A DNA stretch of 64,000 bases from positions 1,550,001 through 1,614,000 of the forward strand of contig CADCXA010000029.1 of assembly GCA_902806565.1 (NCBI GenBank), written 5' to 3'. The stretch is from Hypoxylon rubiginosum. Taxonomy: Eukaryota > Ascomycota > Sordariomycetes > Xylariales > Hypoxylaceae. The notes under the pieces are model-generated. The model saw nothing but the letters and a program-made list of their open reading frames with translations. It did no database searches and had not been told where the DNA came from. Made by a program: the position numbers and the translations under genes. How positions within the stretch are numbered: the first letter of the stretch is position 1; the number at the start of each line of letters is the position of its first letter. Positions 23,179 through 34,006 of the stretch are shown here, one piece after another.

Positions 23179-23547
23179 TCAGTCGACAAACTTCACAGGC
23201 CCGCACCTAATCGAAGAGCACACTTTCGCAATTTCTTCGGCTTGTCCTTCCAAACCCCCCAGTGAATACTCTGGATCGCCAGCAGGCTCGTTACCGCAGA
23301 CGGCCTGCACGCCCTTCCTTGAGCATTCGGCTATGTAATCGCCTACTTCCGGCTGAGGCTCGTACATGCAACAGCAGCAGATAGACAACTCCTTGTTGCT
23401 GCTCCTCAGAAAGGAGGACGCAGCAGGAGTTGGGTTGATGATTGCCGTGCTACCCGCCACGTCTGTCGGGTTGAGGGGTCGAAGAATGGAGTCAGCTAAA
23501 GCAAACCCAAGTATAGCCGTGGCTAAGAAGGACCTGAGAATGTGCAT
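23179..23547 (-). CDS. small secreted cysteine-rich protein, 122 aa
   Basis: Single exon from the ATG at 23547. It begins with a clear signal peptide (HILRSFLATAILGFALADS). The mature part is about 100 aa with eight Cys, including an unusual run of four consecutive Cys after a Ser-Ser-Asn-Lys stretch, then single Cys near the C-terminus (AEC, AVC, KVC, IRC). It is small, secreted and Cys-rich with no recognised domain, fitting the general description of fungal effector-like or surface proteins. Both flanks are non-coding, and the next gene on the same strand is the copper transporter. Function is unknown, and expression would be needed to confirm the model. Confidence 0.6.
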   Translation of the reverse strand: MHILRSFLATAILGFALADSILRPLNPTDVAGSTAIINPTPAASSFLRSSNKELSICCCCMYEPQPEVGDYIAECSRKGVQAVCGNEPAGDPEYSLGGLEGQAEEIAKVCSSIRCGPVKFVD

Positions 23548-24115
23548 CGACTGTTATTCCGTGATTGTATCAGGCTCCCCGTGGATATTTGATAAGCCAA
23601 GGGTCACGCGTGTCCATCACCTAAAGGGAGCTAATGTCGGCGTCAAAGCCGTCGCTATAAGACCTTCGTACCTAAGGAAAAGGGTAAGGCTTCTGAATTA
23701 GTTTCAAGCCTTGACTTATCCGTCGTTTCATCTCCGAGTTTGTAGGTTCATATTCCTTGCTGGAGCTCAGTCTTATTGGCTAGCTGTCACTGCTCAGCTT
23801 TGCTATAAATATGCAAATCCATATTGCCTAATAGTCTTCCCGGCAGTCGAAGCTGCGTAGAGCTAGTCGGTCGATCAAAAATAAGTCATAGAGCGTCACG
23901 TCCCTAGTATGGCTAGCAGTCGTAAACAGAGGCTATACGTCCAAGCACTGAGCTACAGCTACACGTACATAAAACCTATACCAGGTCTCACCTCGAAGAC
24001 AACCCTAGAGACGTGGAGCGAATATCAGTCATTCTGCCATGCTCGTTCGTCGCTTGCTCGTACCTAAATTCAACAATCATTACAGGATGGGTATCTAAAA
24101 CATAAACTTCATATA
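23548..24115. other. intergenic, 0.57 kb
   Basis: Non-coding spacer upstream of the small secreted gene and downstream of the Ctr gene. Nothing further was recognised. Confidence 0.4.
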
Positions 24116-24800
24116 TCAACCGCAGCACACCGACGGCTCGTCTAGGTCGGTCATCACCTTGCCCGGCTGCTCTCCGCCTCCGACAACGACCTTTGCGGTC
24201 ATCCAGTCACTCAGGAACTTCCCGACACCAGCACCGACAATAATAGATATGATAATATAGCCATTGAACGCCATGGCGATCAGCATCAGTATATACGCGA
24301 CGCCAAAGGCCGCGGCGTGTATGGTGGAGCGGATCAGCTGCTGCAAGGGTGTCGCCCTGAAGGTGACGATCTGCGGACCCGGAACCGGCGTGTCGGAGCA
24401 GCACGAGCCCTCGCCTTTGGACGCGCGGGCCTGCGCTGCTACATGCTGCTGGAACTGCCGCAATATGAAGCTGTCGTATTCCCTGCCTAACCGACGGAGA
24501 AACTCAAGGCAGATGACAAGGACGAAGACGCCGATGCACGAGGCCGCAAACGAGCCCTCATTTTCAATACGCCACGTTTCGGCGAGGAAGCCTGTGGGTT
24601 GTTAGACGTCCATGATCAATAACAGCCTTTTCTGTTAAATACGAGGCAATCTTACATGTACCAATAGTATTCCAATTCCACGTCATCTGTGATCTCGATT
24701 AGCATGTTACTGCCCAGTCACCACGGTTTGAATATCTATTAGTCAAACGTACGGCATGTGTGCAGGTAGCGTTGCCACCGTCCATATAGCTGTGATCCAT
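24116..24800 (-). CDS. Ctr-family copper transporter
   Basis: Three exons (24800-24753, 24686-24662, 24591-24116) with matching phases give 182 aa. The short N-terminus MDHSYMDGGNATCTHA leads into MTWNWNTIGFLAETW, the conserved segment before the first helix of Ctr proteins. The first membrane helix (SCIGVFVLVICLEFLRRLGREYD) is followed by a basic loop, then a second helix with the Met-rich core YILMLIAMAFNGYIII. A third, small-residue helix (SIIVGAGVGKFL) completes the three-helix plan of this trimeric Cu(I) channel. The tail ends in CCG, consistent with the metal-handling Cys of the family. The extracellular Met motifs are minimal. It lies head-to-head with a ferric/cupric reductase, which suggests a reduction-plus-uptake unit at the plasma membrane; vacuolar location is the alternative. 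Confidence 0.88.
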
Positions 24801-25938
24801 CCTGGCGGTTAATTTAAAGGCAGCCGGCAAAATTGGCAAGACTTCCTGTTGCGTGCGATTCGGAGGATGGAGAGTTGAAAGTAACCCGCAATCGAAACCG
24901 GTACTTGTGTGTATGGTGGTCTAAATCCCAGAAGCTGTATACGAGCGAATGGTGAAAAGGAAATCGACTAGTTTTTTATGTTTTACTCTTGAAGCCTTTC
25001 CAAGAATGAGAAAATAAACCACGCGCTTATCGTGACCAGATGACGAATGTCTTGGAGGAGAGCGTATTAGAGCAAGATTTGGTCTTTAAGGGAAGGTCGA
25101 TATATCGATGTTTCGAAGAAGGGCGGAAGAGGGGATTAGCCCAAGCCAGCCCACGCGGTTCTTCTATCTAACAAGTAGAAAACCCGGTCCACCCAAGTTC
25201 TTAACAAACGGGATCCTTACATAGTACCAGCTCCAGATGATCGCATCCAAGCGGCGGACGCAGCCCAAGTGGATACTTGCCCCGGCCGTCTGGCCCATCA
25301 GGGTTGGATCTTGCAGAGTCTTCAGCGGCTTTTCGCCTCAACCCGTCGGCGGCTCTAACCTGCCATTGGTCGAGTTGGGAATGGCATCCATGCACGCCAA
25401 GACGTCGACGACCCCTGAAAAACGTGCTCAATTCTTCTCAGTCTTTCCCCTCAGAGGACTAAGGGCATGGGCTGGTGGTGTCTGAGTGTCTGTTCGGAAC
25501 CATCGTGTGGTAGCATCCCTGAGCACATTTCCATCACCACCGAAGATGACGGGCCTTTTTTATGGAGGAATCGAGCTCGAGAAAGGCCCCAGGCAGCCCA
25601 GGTGGCACCACATTGCCCTGGCACGCGGGTACTACGTTGGACAGCTTAACCGTTAGATATCGCATTGCATGGTTATGGCTGCCAGTCTGCATGGGGTTCG
25701 CTAGCTGGGCGAGCTGGATTTATTGCTCATTGCCCGCTTTATTATAATATCATCGCCTCGTGTGGCTCCTGGGAACGGCTGGTAGATCAGATCAACATCC
25801 ACCGGGAGCTAGCCTACAGACTCCACTGTCTTCTTATACAATAGCTTCCCGCTTCCCGGGTCCAACTGCATGTAATCTCCCCTTCGTTGTTTGTGATCAA
25901 CGTTCTCAAGTGTCTGTCGTCGAAACGATCAGCACAAC
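24801..25938. promoter_or_regulatory. shared intergenic region between copper transporter and metalloreductase
   Basis: 1138 bp between two divergent ATGs, so both promoters must lie here. ATTGCTCA at 25722-25729 differs by one base from the yeast Mac1 copper-response element TTTGCTCA and sits about 210 bp before the reductase ATG, followed by a TATA-like TTATTATAATAT. The site assignment is tentative. Frames at 25237-25747 look non-coding. Confidence 0.4.
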
Positions 25939-27915
25939 ATGGCCACCATGGAGATCCAACTGGCAGCCCGCCATATTCAGAACTTCAGCGAGGCGTCTTC
26001 TCTGGAGAAGCACTGGGGCTACGTCGATCGAGCCGTTCCGTGCACGAACGATGCCGGATCGTGTGCTTACCTGGACCAGGTGTACGGATCCCACGACCTG
26101 AGCATGCTCTACTCTGGCATACTATGGGCGATAATCGGCGGCGTTCTCCTCCTATGGACCATTGGAAGACGGGTCTTCCCAACCCCTCGCGCCGATGAGG
26201 TGCCTTCCGGCACTGTCGATGCCGAAAGAGTAGCGAAGACGATAAGCCGACGCTCACGGGTGAGGATGACGGCCGAGTCGCTGATTCGTCGTTATCTGCT
26301 ACCCGATTCAGCCCGGTTCATCTTTGGCCGCACAACTCGACTTCAAGTTCTCATCCTGACAGTGCTGGCAGCTTATCTCTTCATATTTAGCTTCACCGGC
26401 ATGGTTTACCAAACCTGGATCACGCCTGTCAAGAGCAACCCCGGACTTTACAACACCAGAACGACATTAGGTCCTTGGTCCGATCGCGTCGGCGTCCTAG
26501 CCTATGCGCTTACGCCACTTTCCGTGATGTTATCGAGCAGAGAATCTATCCTCTCCATGCTTACCGGCCTCCCGTATCAGAGCTTCAACTTCCTTCACCG
26601 TTGGCTAGGCTACATTATCGTGATTCAAGCGTCTCTACACACGATTGGCTGGACGATCATCGAAGTGAAGCTGTACCAACCTCAACCGAAGACAGCTCAG
26701 GAGTGGATCGTGCAGCTGTATATTATCTGGGGGGTTGTAGCTCAGATCTTAGTACTGCTGCTCTTCGGTTTGAGCACACCCTGGGGCATTCGTCTAACGG
26801 GCTACGAGTTCTTCCGGAAGTCGCACTACATCTTGGCGATGGTATACATCGGAGCCTGCTGGGGTCATTGGGTGAACCTACAGTGCTTTATGATCCCTGG
26901 GCTAGCCATTTGGGCCTTAGATCGCGGAATCAGACTACTGCGCACTGCGCTTATTCACTACCAATATCTTCCGGATGGTTCAATGGGCTTCAGAGCAGCA
27001 CACGCCTCTTTGACGCATTTCCCCGACAGCGAGCACGGCGATGTTGTGCGGATGGAGTTCAACCACCCGCAGGACCCGTGGAAGGTCGGGCAGCATTTCT
27101 ACCTGTGCTTTGCCGAGAGCAGTGTGTGGCAGTCGCATCCCTTTACACCGCTTAACTTGCCAAAAGTACAAGATGGACTCGTCTCGCATTCGTACATCTT
27201 CCGTGCGAAGAAGGGAGAGACTAAGAAGGTCGCGGCATTGGCCGAGAAGAAACTGTCAGCTGCACCGAGCGCCACAACGCCCCTAATCCTGTCGGGATGT
27301 TATGGGGAGTCGATTGTGGATCATTTGACTCCTGACGTCAACATACTCTGTGTAGCAGGTGGCACGGGTATCACATACGTCCTACCGGTTCTACTGGGAC
27401 TAGCGGAGCAACCGACAGTGACGGACCGAAAGATCCAGCTGGTCTGGGCGATCCGGAAGAAGGATGACACGCGTTGGGTTGAGAAGGAACTCAACACCAT
27501 CCGCAAGGCTGCCAAGGCACATAAAATCGAAGTCCACATATACGTGACGAGAGAAGCGAGCAGCAAGAACCCATCTATCAGCGATGACATGTCAGAGAAA
27601 GACGACATGGCTGTCAAGGAAGCCGGCTTACCTTCATCTTCCATATCCATAAATGGAGTCCGGTCCGCGTCGTCTATCGACGTTCAAAAGATCGGGGGCC
27701 AAGGCTTTGATAGGCATCCCGACCTCGACAAGTTGGTTCAGGAGTTCGTGGATGGTACTGTTAGGGGATCGACGACAGTATATGCAAGCGGACCGGGAAG
27801 CATGATTAGTGACTTAAGGAGCATCATAGCTTCTTGTAATTCGGGTGCAAAGGTCTGGCAAGGCAATGAGCGATATGATGTTAGACTAGTTTGCGATGAC
27901 AGACTCGAGTGGTAA
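25939..27915 (+). CDS. ferric/cupric reductase transmembrane protein (FRE family)
   Basis: Single exon, 658 aa. An N-terminal extracellular/luminal stretch with two Cys is followed by about seven membrane helices. The bis-heme His pairs are visible at about 220/234 (FLHRWLGY...SLHT) and 296/310 (KSHYILA...WGHW). The FAD-binding motif HPFTPLN is at 400-406 and the NADPH-binding GGTGIT is at 474-479. A low-complexity insert of about 55 residues follows position 545. The expected role is transfer of electrons from cytosolic NADPH through FAD and hemes to Fe(III) or Cu(II) outside the cell. Its divergent neighbour is a Cu(I) transporter, so cupric reductase activity is a sensible guess. All key residues are present and nothing suggests decay. 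Confidence 0.93.
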   Translation: MATMEIQLAARHIQNFSEASSLEKHWGYVDRAVPCTNDAGSCAYLDQVYGSHDLSMLYSGILWAIIGGVLLLWTIGRRVFPTPRADEVPSGTVDAERVAKTISRRSRVRMTAESLIRRYLLPDSARFIFGRTTRLQVLILTVLAAYLFIFSFTGMVYQTWITPVKSNPGLYNTRTTLGPWSDRVGVLAYALTPLSVMLSSRESILSMLTGLPYQSFNFLHRWLGYIIVIQASLHTIGWTIIEVKLYQPQPKTAQEWIVQLYIIWGVVAQILVLLLFGLSTPWGIRLTGYEFFRKSHYILAMVYIGACWGHWVNLQCFMIPGLAIWALDRGIRLLRTALIHYQYLPDGSMGFRAAHASLTHFPDSEHGDVVRMEFNHPQDPWKVGQHFYLCFAESSVWQSHPFTPLNLPKVQDGLVSHSYIFRAKKGETKKVAALAEKKLSAAPSATTPLILSGCYGESIVDHLTPDVNILCVAGGTGITYVLPVLLGLAEQPTVTDRKIQLVWAIRKKDDTRWVEKELNTIRKAAKAHKIEVHIYVTREASSKNPSISDDMSEKDDMAVKEAGLPSSSISINGVRSASSIDVQKIGGQGFDRHPDLDKLVQEFVDGTVRGSTTVYASGPGSMISDLRSIIASCNSGAKVWQGNERYDVRLVCDDRLEW

Positions 27916-28035
27916 AGCAAACTTGAGTAGTTAGGATTAAAATTTTGAATAATGTGTAAAGCCATTAGTATATCTTCAACTGCTAAGTGCTAGATAGTTC
28001 GGGCCCAACGTAGCCTTGTGAAGATCCACGGATGC

Positions 28036-30042
28036 TCATATGATCTGGATATCTTGAGTCTCAAATCTGCCGGGATCGACCTCGACGTTATGCGCTGTGC
28101 TCATTCCAATTCTCTGGTACGAACCGTCGGCACACCTATCAAGAACTAGTAAATACCAGCTCCCATTTGATTTTGACATGACAACCACCCAGCAGAACCG
28201 TGATGTTCGACGGTCCAAATCCATCACGCAACCACTTAACGCAACCGATCTATCACTCGGAGAGTCGGCTTCCTCGAACGTCAAGATCCCGACATCAAGG
28301 CCGTCATCGGGAGGATGATAAAACATCCGCGCAACCTCGCCCCTGAGCTTCACGGTCCCCGTAGGGAAGGCCGCCGTAAGCTCATTCTCGCCAGCGCTCA
28401 TCACGACGTCCAAGGTCTCGACAACGAAGCCGTAAGTGCGCAGCGCCCAGAAGTCAATTTGGCCGTCGAGCGCGGCCCAGCTCCAGCTCGGCGCGCGCTT
28501 CTCGGGCGGTTTCGCGAGGACGGATATCCGATCCGAAAACGAAATCCCCCAGACCTTCCGCCCGGGCATGTGGTCGTAGTGCGCGCACCAGAGGAGCCCG
28601 CGCGCGACGTCCTCCTTCCACAGGCCGGCCACGTACGTCGCGGCCGGCTTCGTGGATTTGAAAAGCGCCGCGGCTCCGGCCAGGGCGGGCAGCTTGTCGG
28701 ACGACACGGTGAAGTCGCGCATGCTGTATTCCTCGAGCAGCTGGTACCAGGAGCTGAAGTCGAGCTCGGCGCGCCGCGCCGCGGACACGCCGATGCGCTT
28801 CCGGATGGTCAGGAACTCCGCCATGACGTGGCCGTCCGAGTCGCCCGTGTACTTCCTCCCGTCCTCGCACTTGAACTCGGTGTGGCATTCCCAGAACATC
28901 TGCTCCGCTCCGATGTGCAGTATGGGATTCGCTAGGAGCCTCTCCTGCATACACCAGCCTCGGCGGACGAGAGGACACTCTATGAGGTAGTCGTTGAGTT
29001 CGCGAAACACTTTCTGCACGGCGTATTCGTCGTTTAATATGGCCAGGGGCACTCTATTCGGTTTGAGAAAACCGGCAGTGCTCCCCGCGGCATCGAGTGC
29101 AGATATCACTACCGACGCGCCAGCATATACGGATTGCATTTTTGCGGCCTCCCTAAACCAGTCTTCCTTCGAGTCTTGGATGATGCATAACGCGTCTATC
29201 CACAGGTATCGTATCCCGAGGGCCCGAGTGACGTGAATCGCGTCCTTGAAGTTCTGCGGGAGGTCGTCGAAGTCCATCGCGTCCCTCCTCGTCGCTTTGT
29301 TGGCTTCCGTCGTGATGGAATTGATCTTACCACCCCAACAGTGGCTTAACGAAGCATATGCTGCCTTTTTACCGTCTGGTGGTTCGTACAGACGAATTGG
29401 AGCAGCCTCGCTCTCGCCTAGATCTAGCACCCTGGTAGGAAGTTCGCTTTCCGGCTTGCCTTTAGGACAGTTTTTGTGTGTATCCAAACACTCCTGCTGC
29501 CACATAGCCACCATGCGAGAGATGTCTGGCGGGTGCAGGGTTGGCGATACCGCCGGAAACTTCTTGTAGGCATCCAGCCAGTGGATCTCTTCGCCCTCTT
29601 TCAGGGGACCACGCCGGCAGACCCTGAAGCTGTGCAGCGGCACGCTCCCAATCTTCATACTTCCCCATGGCATCCGGTCTAACGATTCGCGAAAGCCGGC
29701 ACGGAAATAGCCCTTTTCCTTGTTATCTCCCGTGCGGCCCGAAGACCAGAATGGGTATAGCCCTAGCCATCCCTGATGCAGAGTCGGGTCCATGGACGCC
29801 AGGTCGGCGTGGAGAACGTAGCAGAGCTCGCACTTCTCGGCGCCCTTTGAGAGGTCCGAGAAGGTCTCGTGGTGATGGAAGACATCTCTCCAGGGGGTTC
29901 CTGGTGTCCACTCCGTGCCAATTGGTTGCCAACGCGCTGGATATGTTTCCTGCCTGGTAAAGTCAATGGCGAAGAGGTTGCTGATGAATTCGTGACAGAG
30001 TTCACATAGTGTCCCGGTGATGTTTATTGGTATCGGACTCAT
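28036..30042 (-). CDS. HET-domain (heterokaryon incompatibility-like) protein
   Basis: Single exon, 668 aa, ATG at 30042. The three HET blocks (PF06985) are visible: YASLSHCWGG at about 229-238, YLWIDALCIIQDSKEDW at about 279-295 with the following MQSVYAGA, and RGWCMQERLLANPILH at about 365-380. The N-terminal part contains paired Cys (CELCHEF, CELCYVL), which may bind metal; the C-terminal half is unassigned. HET proteins act in non-self recognition and regulated cell death between incompatible strains, usually in the cytoplasm; the partner here is unknown. The 3' end faces the reductase gene, with a spacer of about 120 bp. A long antisense frame inside it is a shadow caused by GC-rich codons. 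Confidence 0.92.
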   Translation of the reverse strand: MSPIPINITGTLCELCHEFISNLFAIDFTRQETYPARWQPIGTEWTPGTPWRDVFHHHETFSDLSKGAEKCELCYVLHADLASMDPTLHQGWLGLYPFWSSGRTGDNKEKGYFRAGFRESLDRMPWGSMKIGSVPLHSFRVCRRGPLKEGEEIHWLDAYKKFPAVSPTLHPPDISRMVAMWQQECLDTHKNCPKGKPESELPTRVLDLGESEAAPIRLYEPPDGKKAAYASLSHCWGGKINSITTEANKATRRDAMDFDDLPQNFKDAIHVTRALGIRYLWIDALCIIQDSKEDWFREAAKMQSVYAGASVVISALDAAGSTAGFLKPNRVPLAILNDEYAVQKVFRELNDYLIECPLVRRGWCMQERLLANPILHIGAEQMFWECHTEFKCEDGRKYTGDSDGHVMAEFLTIRKRIGVSAARRAELDFSSWYQLLEEYSMRDFTVSSDKLPALAGAAALFKSTKPAATYVAGLWKEDVARGLLWCAHYDHMPGRKVWGISFSDRISVLAKPPEKRAPSWSWAALDGQIDFWALRTYGFVVETLDVVMSAGENELTAAFPTGTVKLRGEVARMFYHPPDDGLDVGILTFEEADSPSDRSVALSGCVMDLDRRTSRFCWVVVMSKSNGSWYLLVLDRCADGSYQRIGMSTAHNVEVDPGRFETQDIQII

Positions 30043-30692
30043 CTTGCTAGATGCCGAAAGAGTACACTCAATGAGATTTCATATGCTCTTCAGACATGCA
30101 AAATGTAGGTCGTGGTCTGCTTAATTTCCGCGTGTCGGGCGTCAAGACGAGATCATGATAAGATCGTGAAAGATGCTTCAGTAGAATGGGCCATAGGTCG
30201 TCTGACACACTTGGCACTGGACAGGGATTTTAGACCTACCCGGTACATTAGGTCAATATTCCTTCCATTAAGATTACTTGATCCCCTGCGTAGCAATCAA
30301 CAACTGCTGGCCTTGGCTTCTTTTCATATTTCATAACTGGAATCGTACTTCCGAGGTGTATAAGATCTTTCTGGGTATAGTGAAAGGTTTACTATCCATT
30401 GACCTTTCGAGAGCTGAGTGAACGAATTGTTCGTCTAAAAAGGGGCTGCTGTTATGCATTTATCAGCATCTTCGCCCATTTACATAATTCTTCTTCGCTT
30501 CATAATGCGGGGCACGGAGACATTCCGCTTCCTCTCCTACCCCACCAAACCTTTTTTTTTTCTTCTTGAGCCTCGAATTGAACCTCGTGATTGACAGTTT
30601 TGCGAGTTTACACCACGTAAACCGTATACTAATTCGCAACCCTCAATTCGACATAGGAATTATCTAAAAGATCCATATACCACCAATTAGCC
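30043..30692. promoter_or_regulatory. divergent intergenic region HET / Alb1-like
   Basis: 650 bp between the two divergent start codons. It contains a CT-rich stretch (about 30555-30567) shortly before the Alb1-like gene, common in promoters of fungal housekeeping genes. No specific operator was recognised. Confidence 0.35.
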
Positions 30693-31100
30693 ATGCCGTC
30701 CGTCAAGAACCCCAACGGGCCCTCCAAGAACCGCATCGCGGCGCGAGCAGCCACAGCCCGGAAACAGAACCAGAAGCGGAACGCGGGCGCCAGCAAGAAG
30801 AGCAGGGTAGAGAAGGCGGACACGACGCGCGGTGCTCGTGACGGACTACTACCTACGAGCGGCCCGAACGCCGCGCTCAGCTCGAAGAAGAGGCGCAAGC
30901 TCGAGCGCAAGCTGGGCTACGCCGTGAAGCGCAAGATGGAAGCCGAGGGCGAGGTCGAGATGAAAGGTAGAGTTATTCTAGGCAATTGTTAGGGGAAAAT
31001 GACGAAAACTAACTCTAGAGTTATAGATGTCTCCGAGGAGAAGTCCGACCAAGCCGCCGTCGACGAGCAAATGGCTATTGACATGGAGAACATCTCATGA
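30693..31100 (+). CDS. ALB1: Alb1-like ribosome biogenesis protein
   Basis: Exons 30693-30966 and 31027-31100, intron 60 nt with CTAAC branch, product 115 aa. An earlier AG at 31017-31018 would give an immediate stop, so the ATAG at 31023-31026 is used. The protein is highly basic, begins MPSVKNPNGPSKNR, and has the LSSKKRRKLERKLGYAVKRK segment that resembles the core of the Alb1 family (PF09135), then an acidic tail with MDMEN-like residues. Yeast Alb1 is a nuclear shuttling factor that partners Arx1 on pre-60S ribosomal particles; by homology this would act in 60S export. The family match is by sequence pattern only. A general small basic nucleolar protein is the alternative. Confidence 0.72.
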
Positions 31101-32050
31101 ACATACGACAGGAGTCTAGACCCGAGTTAGGCATTTATCACCGTTTGCCATCAGGTTGACTGATACGGCCGAACACAATTCGTTAATCCGGGCCCTGACG
31201 AACATGCGTAATTTTGCCGGAACTCCTCAGCCGGTCGGGGGATATTTATCGTCTATTAGTTCTAGCTACCTATAAGAAGGGACGAGAACCATGGGCCACC
31301 AGTACAGGCAGTTTGGCAGTAGCTGCAAATCGCGGCCTGATATAGATGAATATCTAGGTCAAGGGTCAGAGATCACAACGAAGTTGGTGTGGTAATTCAT
31401 AGCCACGGTTGGCCAATGATATTGGGGTTAACTTCGTGTTTGTGTTAGCGAAGTTCTAACATATTCAACCATCTATTACAGAGGCTATGGGAGGGTCCTA
31501 GCCTTGGGAGGCTCGCACTTTGCTATTGCCAGACATATCTTCAAAATAGCAATAAACACCAAACAACTGTTAGATTGTCATCTATTCTCTTGTGATAACC
31601 TCTCGTCGCCACTCCAGTCGCTGGGTGTCATATTTCAATACGGCTCTCTTATATAATGTTCCGCAAGATGTGATCTAACTTCTATACATATCGGTGTCTT
31701 GCCGATTCATTTTCCAAACGCCAAGGTGTACAATACTCACCGATCTCGCTCTGCTATACAACCTAAGGAGTAGGTAAATGGCTCCTCGAGTCTATACTTA
31801 GACGGGCTCGAGTCCTGTTCGCCAGCCAATACCGTCTAACCAGATACTCCCGCTACTACCAGAAAATGATTTTATATATCTGTGACTGGAAGTCGGGTTA
31901 GAGGTATAGCAAACCCATGAACCCATCAGGTTCATGACGTTCGTATAAGCGCAACCATCCAAGGTCAGGGGCAGCTTATAACGCGAGCGTGTCCTTTCGA
32001 AAAATGTATCTATAATATAGTTGTTTCAATGTCGATGGGTATCTATTTTA
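31101..32050. other. intergenic, about 0.95 kb
   Basis: Non-coding spacer between the Alb1-like gene and the 3' end of the GT15 gene. No ORF or RNA gene recognised. Confidence 0.4.
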
Positions 32051-33509
32051 TCAAAAAATGAAGCTCAATAACCAAGTGGACAAGGGACGATTGGCCGTAT
32101 TAGGAGCCTTAAGTTTGTTCAGGCAATAGGTGGCATGATTCCTATTCCGGCGGCCGTCGCAGTCGCAGCGGCAGCCCACGCCGCCTGGGATCTCGTCCGC
32201 CCACTTGCTCTGGGCCTCGTTAAGGGTCGTCGATTCCGGCAGCTGTCCGCCCGGCGCGTTCGCCGGGCATTGGTAGTACCAGTCGTGACGGTATCCAATG
32301 TCGGAAAAATGGTGCACCTGGTGCGGTTCCGCGAGCATGTTGACAGCCAGTGAATGTACTGCCGCATCGCCCCACTAGAAAAATGAGTTAACAGACATAT
32401 TAAGGTAAGGCGTAAGGTGTAAGAGTGCTTAGGAGATTAGGTTCAGCATTCGCGATGGCTAGAGTTTACGGACCCTTTCAAAATAGAAGCCACCCGAGTG
32501 CTCCAGGTGCTGGTATAGATCCTGATACTTCTTGCCGCGGAAGAAGTCGAGGTCGGCAATCTCGAAGTTGCTCCAGTAGTGGCACAGGTTCCAGCCGTCG
32601 CCGGCGCTGTCGCGGTGAGAAAACCAGCTCATCATGCCGCGGAACGGCCAGGGCACCCAGGACGCGTCGACACCAGCGTTCCAGAGGGCGGTGCTAGGGA
32701 CTCCCTGGGCTTCCTTCCAGTCAGATACCTCCCTGAACAGGCTGGGACATGTGCGCTTCTCTTCCCATAGCGATATCGTGAAACCGTACACCTTTTTATG
32801 GCGCGCCATCTCGACAAAGGGGTCGTAGGTGATGGAGCAGGAGAACTCGACGTCCGGCTCGAGTCGCCAGTACCACTTATATTTCTTGAGCGCTTCGATC
32901 GTGTAGAAACTCCTATATCGCAACTCTCCTTAGTAAAGGGGGGTTCACGGTTGCCGGGAATCGCAATTTCATGAGAGGCGCATACCCAGAGAAGAAACGG
33001 CACATGTGATGGTACGTCTCCTTTCCCGCGTACAATATCCCGCGATCGCCTTGGCTCTTTATGCTTGCTTGAGCAGCATTCTTGTCCATCCAGGATGGGA
33101 AAGTCCACTGATCCTTCGGCACGTTCTCGAAAAAGGTCGGGGCGCTCGTGGAGGCGTTAAGGGTGCGTATGAACTCGTCGCTCCAGGGGCCGTCGTTGAG
33201 GAAGACGATAGGATACTTGAACCAGCGGTTGAAGCGCTCTTCGATGCTGCGGACGGACCTCGCGGCCTTCTCGACCTCCTCGTTTCGGGCCAGCATGACG
33301 ATGGCGGCGTTCTCGCGCGGCCCGTCCGTCACGGGTTCTTGGCAGGACGTGTAGAAGGGGGCGTCGAGCTCGCGCGGCGGCACGGGAACGCGGTACCGGG
33401 CTGCGTGGAAGGTGATCTCGAGGAGGCACGCGACGCCGAGGGCCCAGACGAAAGGCGACTGAAGCCATCCACCTCTCCGTCGCAGACGGAACCGGTGTAG
33501 CACCGACAT
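32051..33509 (-). CDS. GT15 alpha-1,2-mannosyltransferase (Kre2/Mnt1 family)
   Basis: Three exons (33509-32986, 32912-32474, 32374-32051) give 428 aa. The second donor is GTCCGT, which is unusual, but the join restores the family's FER-WGDAAVHS block exactly. It is a type II membrane topology: short basic cytosolic tail, one helix (SPFVWALGVACLLEITF), stem, then a luminal domain. GT15 signatures are IVMLARNEEVEKAARSVRSI, YPIVFLNDGPWSDEF, YKWYWRLEPDVEFSC, WNAGVDASWVPWPFRGM, HYWSNFEIADLDFF and HHFSDIGYRHDWYYQCP. The expected reaction is transfer of mannose from GDP-mannose to O- or N-linked glycans in the Golgi, feeding cell-wall mannoprotein assembly. Another glycosyltransferase lies divergently 500 bp away. 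Confidence 0.92.
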
Positions 33510-34006
33510 CGTTTTGCGAAATAGTTCTCGGATACGAGTTAAGTCATGTGGGTATGCGATACAATGATCCTGTTCTGTTATTCTTTTCTTTTGTTACCTC
33601 CCTTTTCCCTGGGTATCTGCAGGGCCATTGATGAAATGGAGCTTGGATGATAGATGCTACAGGCAGTATAGGCAGGTTGCAGTACCTATCTCCACGAAGT
33701 AAAAACCCACCAATTGCTTTCGTCAAGGGTCCCCTAATATAATCGTAGGGCGCTGGGACGGCAGGACGGTAGCTTATTTATTAGCGTCGTAGCACGTGTC
33801 CCCTATACAGACCCACTAACCCAGGTCTTGGGGGCTGCCAAGGACTGCCGTAATTAAGACCCTGGCCCACCCTTGCCTGTCATCTTGTCATCTTGCAGCT
33901 CGTCTCTTTCAACCTTTTTATTTTTGGACTTGTTGCGAGAAGCGAGAAGCGCGTCGAAGAATCCGTGTCAAAGCTGCTAACCTGTGGCCGCTTATGATTT
34001 TGCGAC
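33510..34006. promoter_or_regulatory. divergent promoter region between two glycosyltransferases
   Basis: 497 bp between the ATG of the GT15 gene and that of the DXD glycosyltransferase. Both may be co-regulated. No specific site was identified. Confidence 0.4.

Noticed and set aside
26475..27155. 226-aa frame in a second phase inside the reductase gene
   Set aside because: Overlaps the intact FRE frame, with no domain features of its own.
28315..28935. 206-aa plus-strand frame inside the HET gene
   Set aside because: Antisense shadow of GC-rich codons; the minus strand carries all HET motifs.
33006..33500. 164-aa plus-strand frame over the GT15 gene
   Set aside because: Antisense to conserved GT15 blocks; Arg/Glu/Gly-rich composition typical of a shadow.
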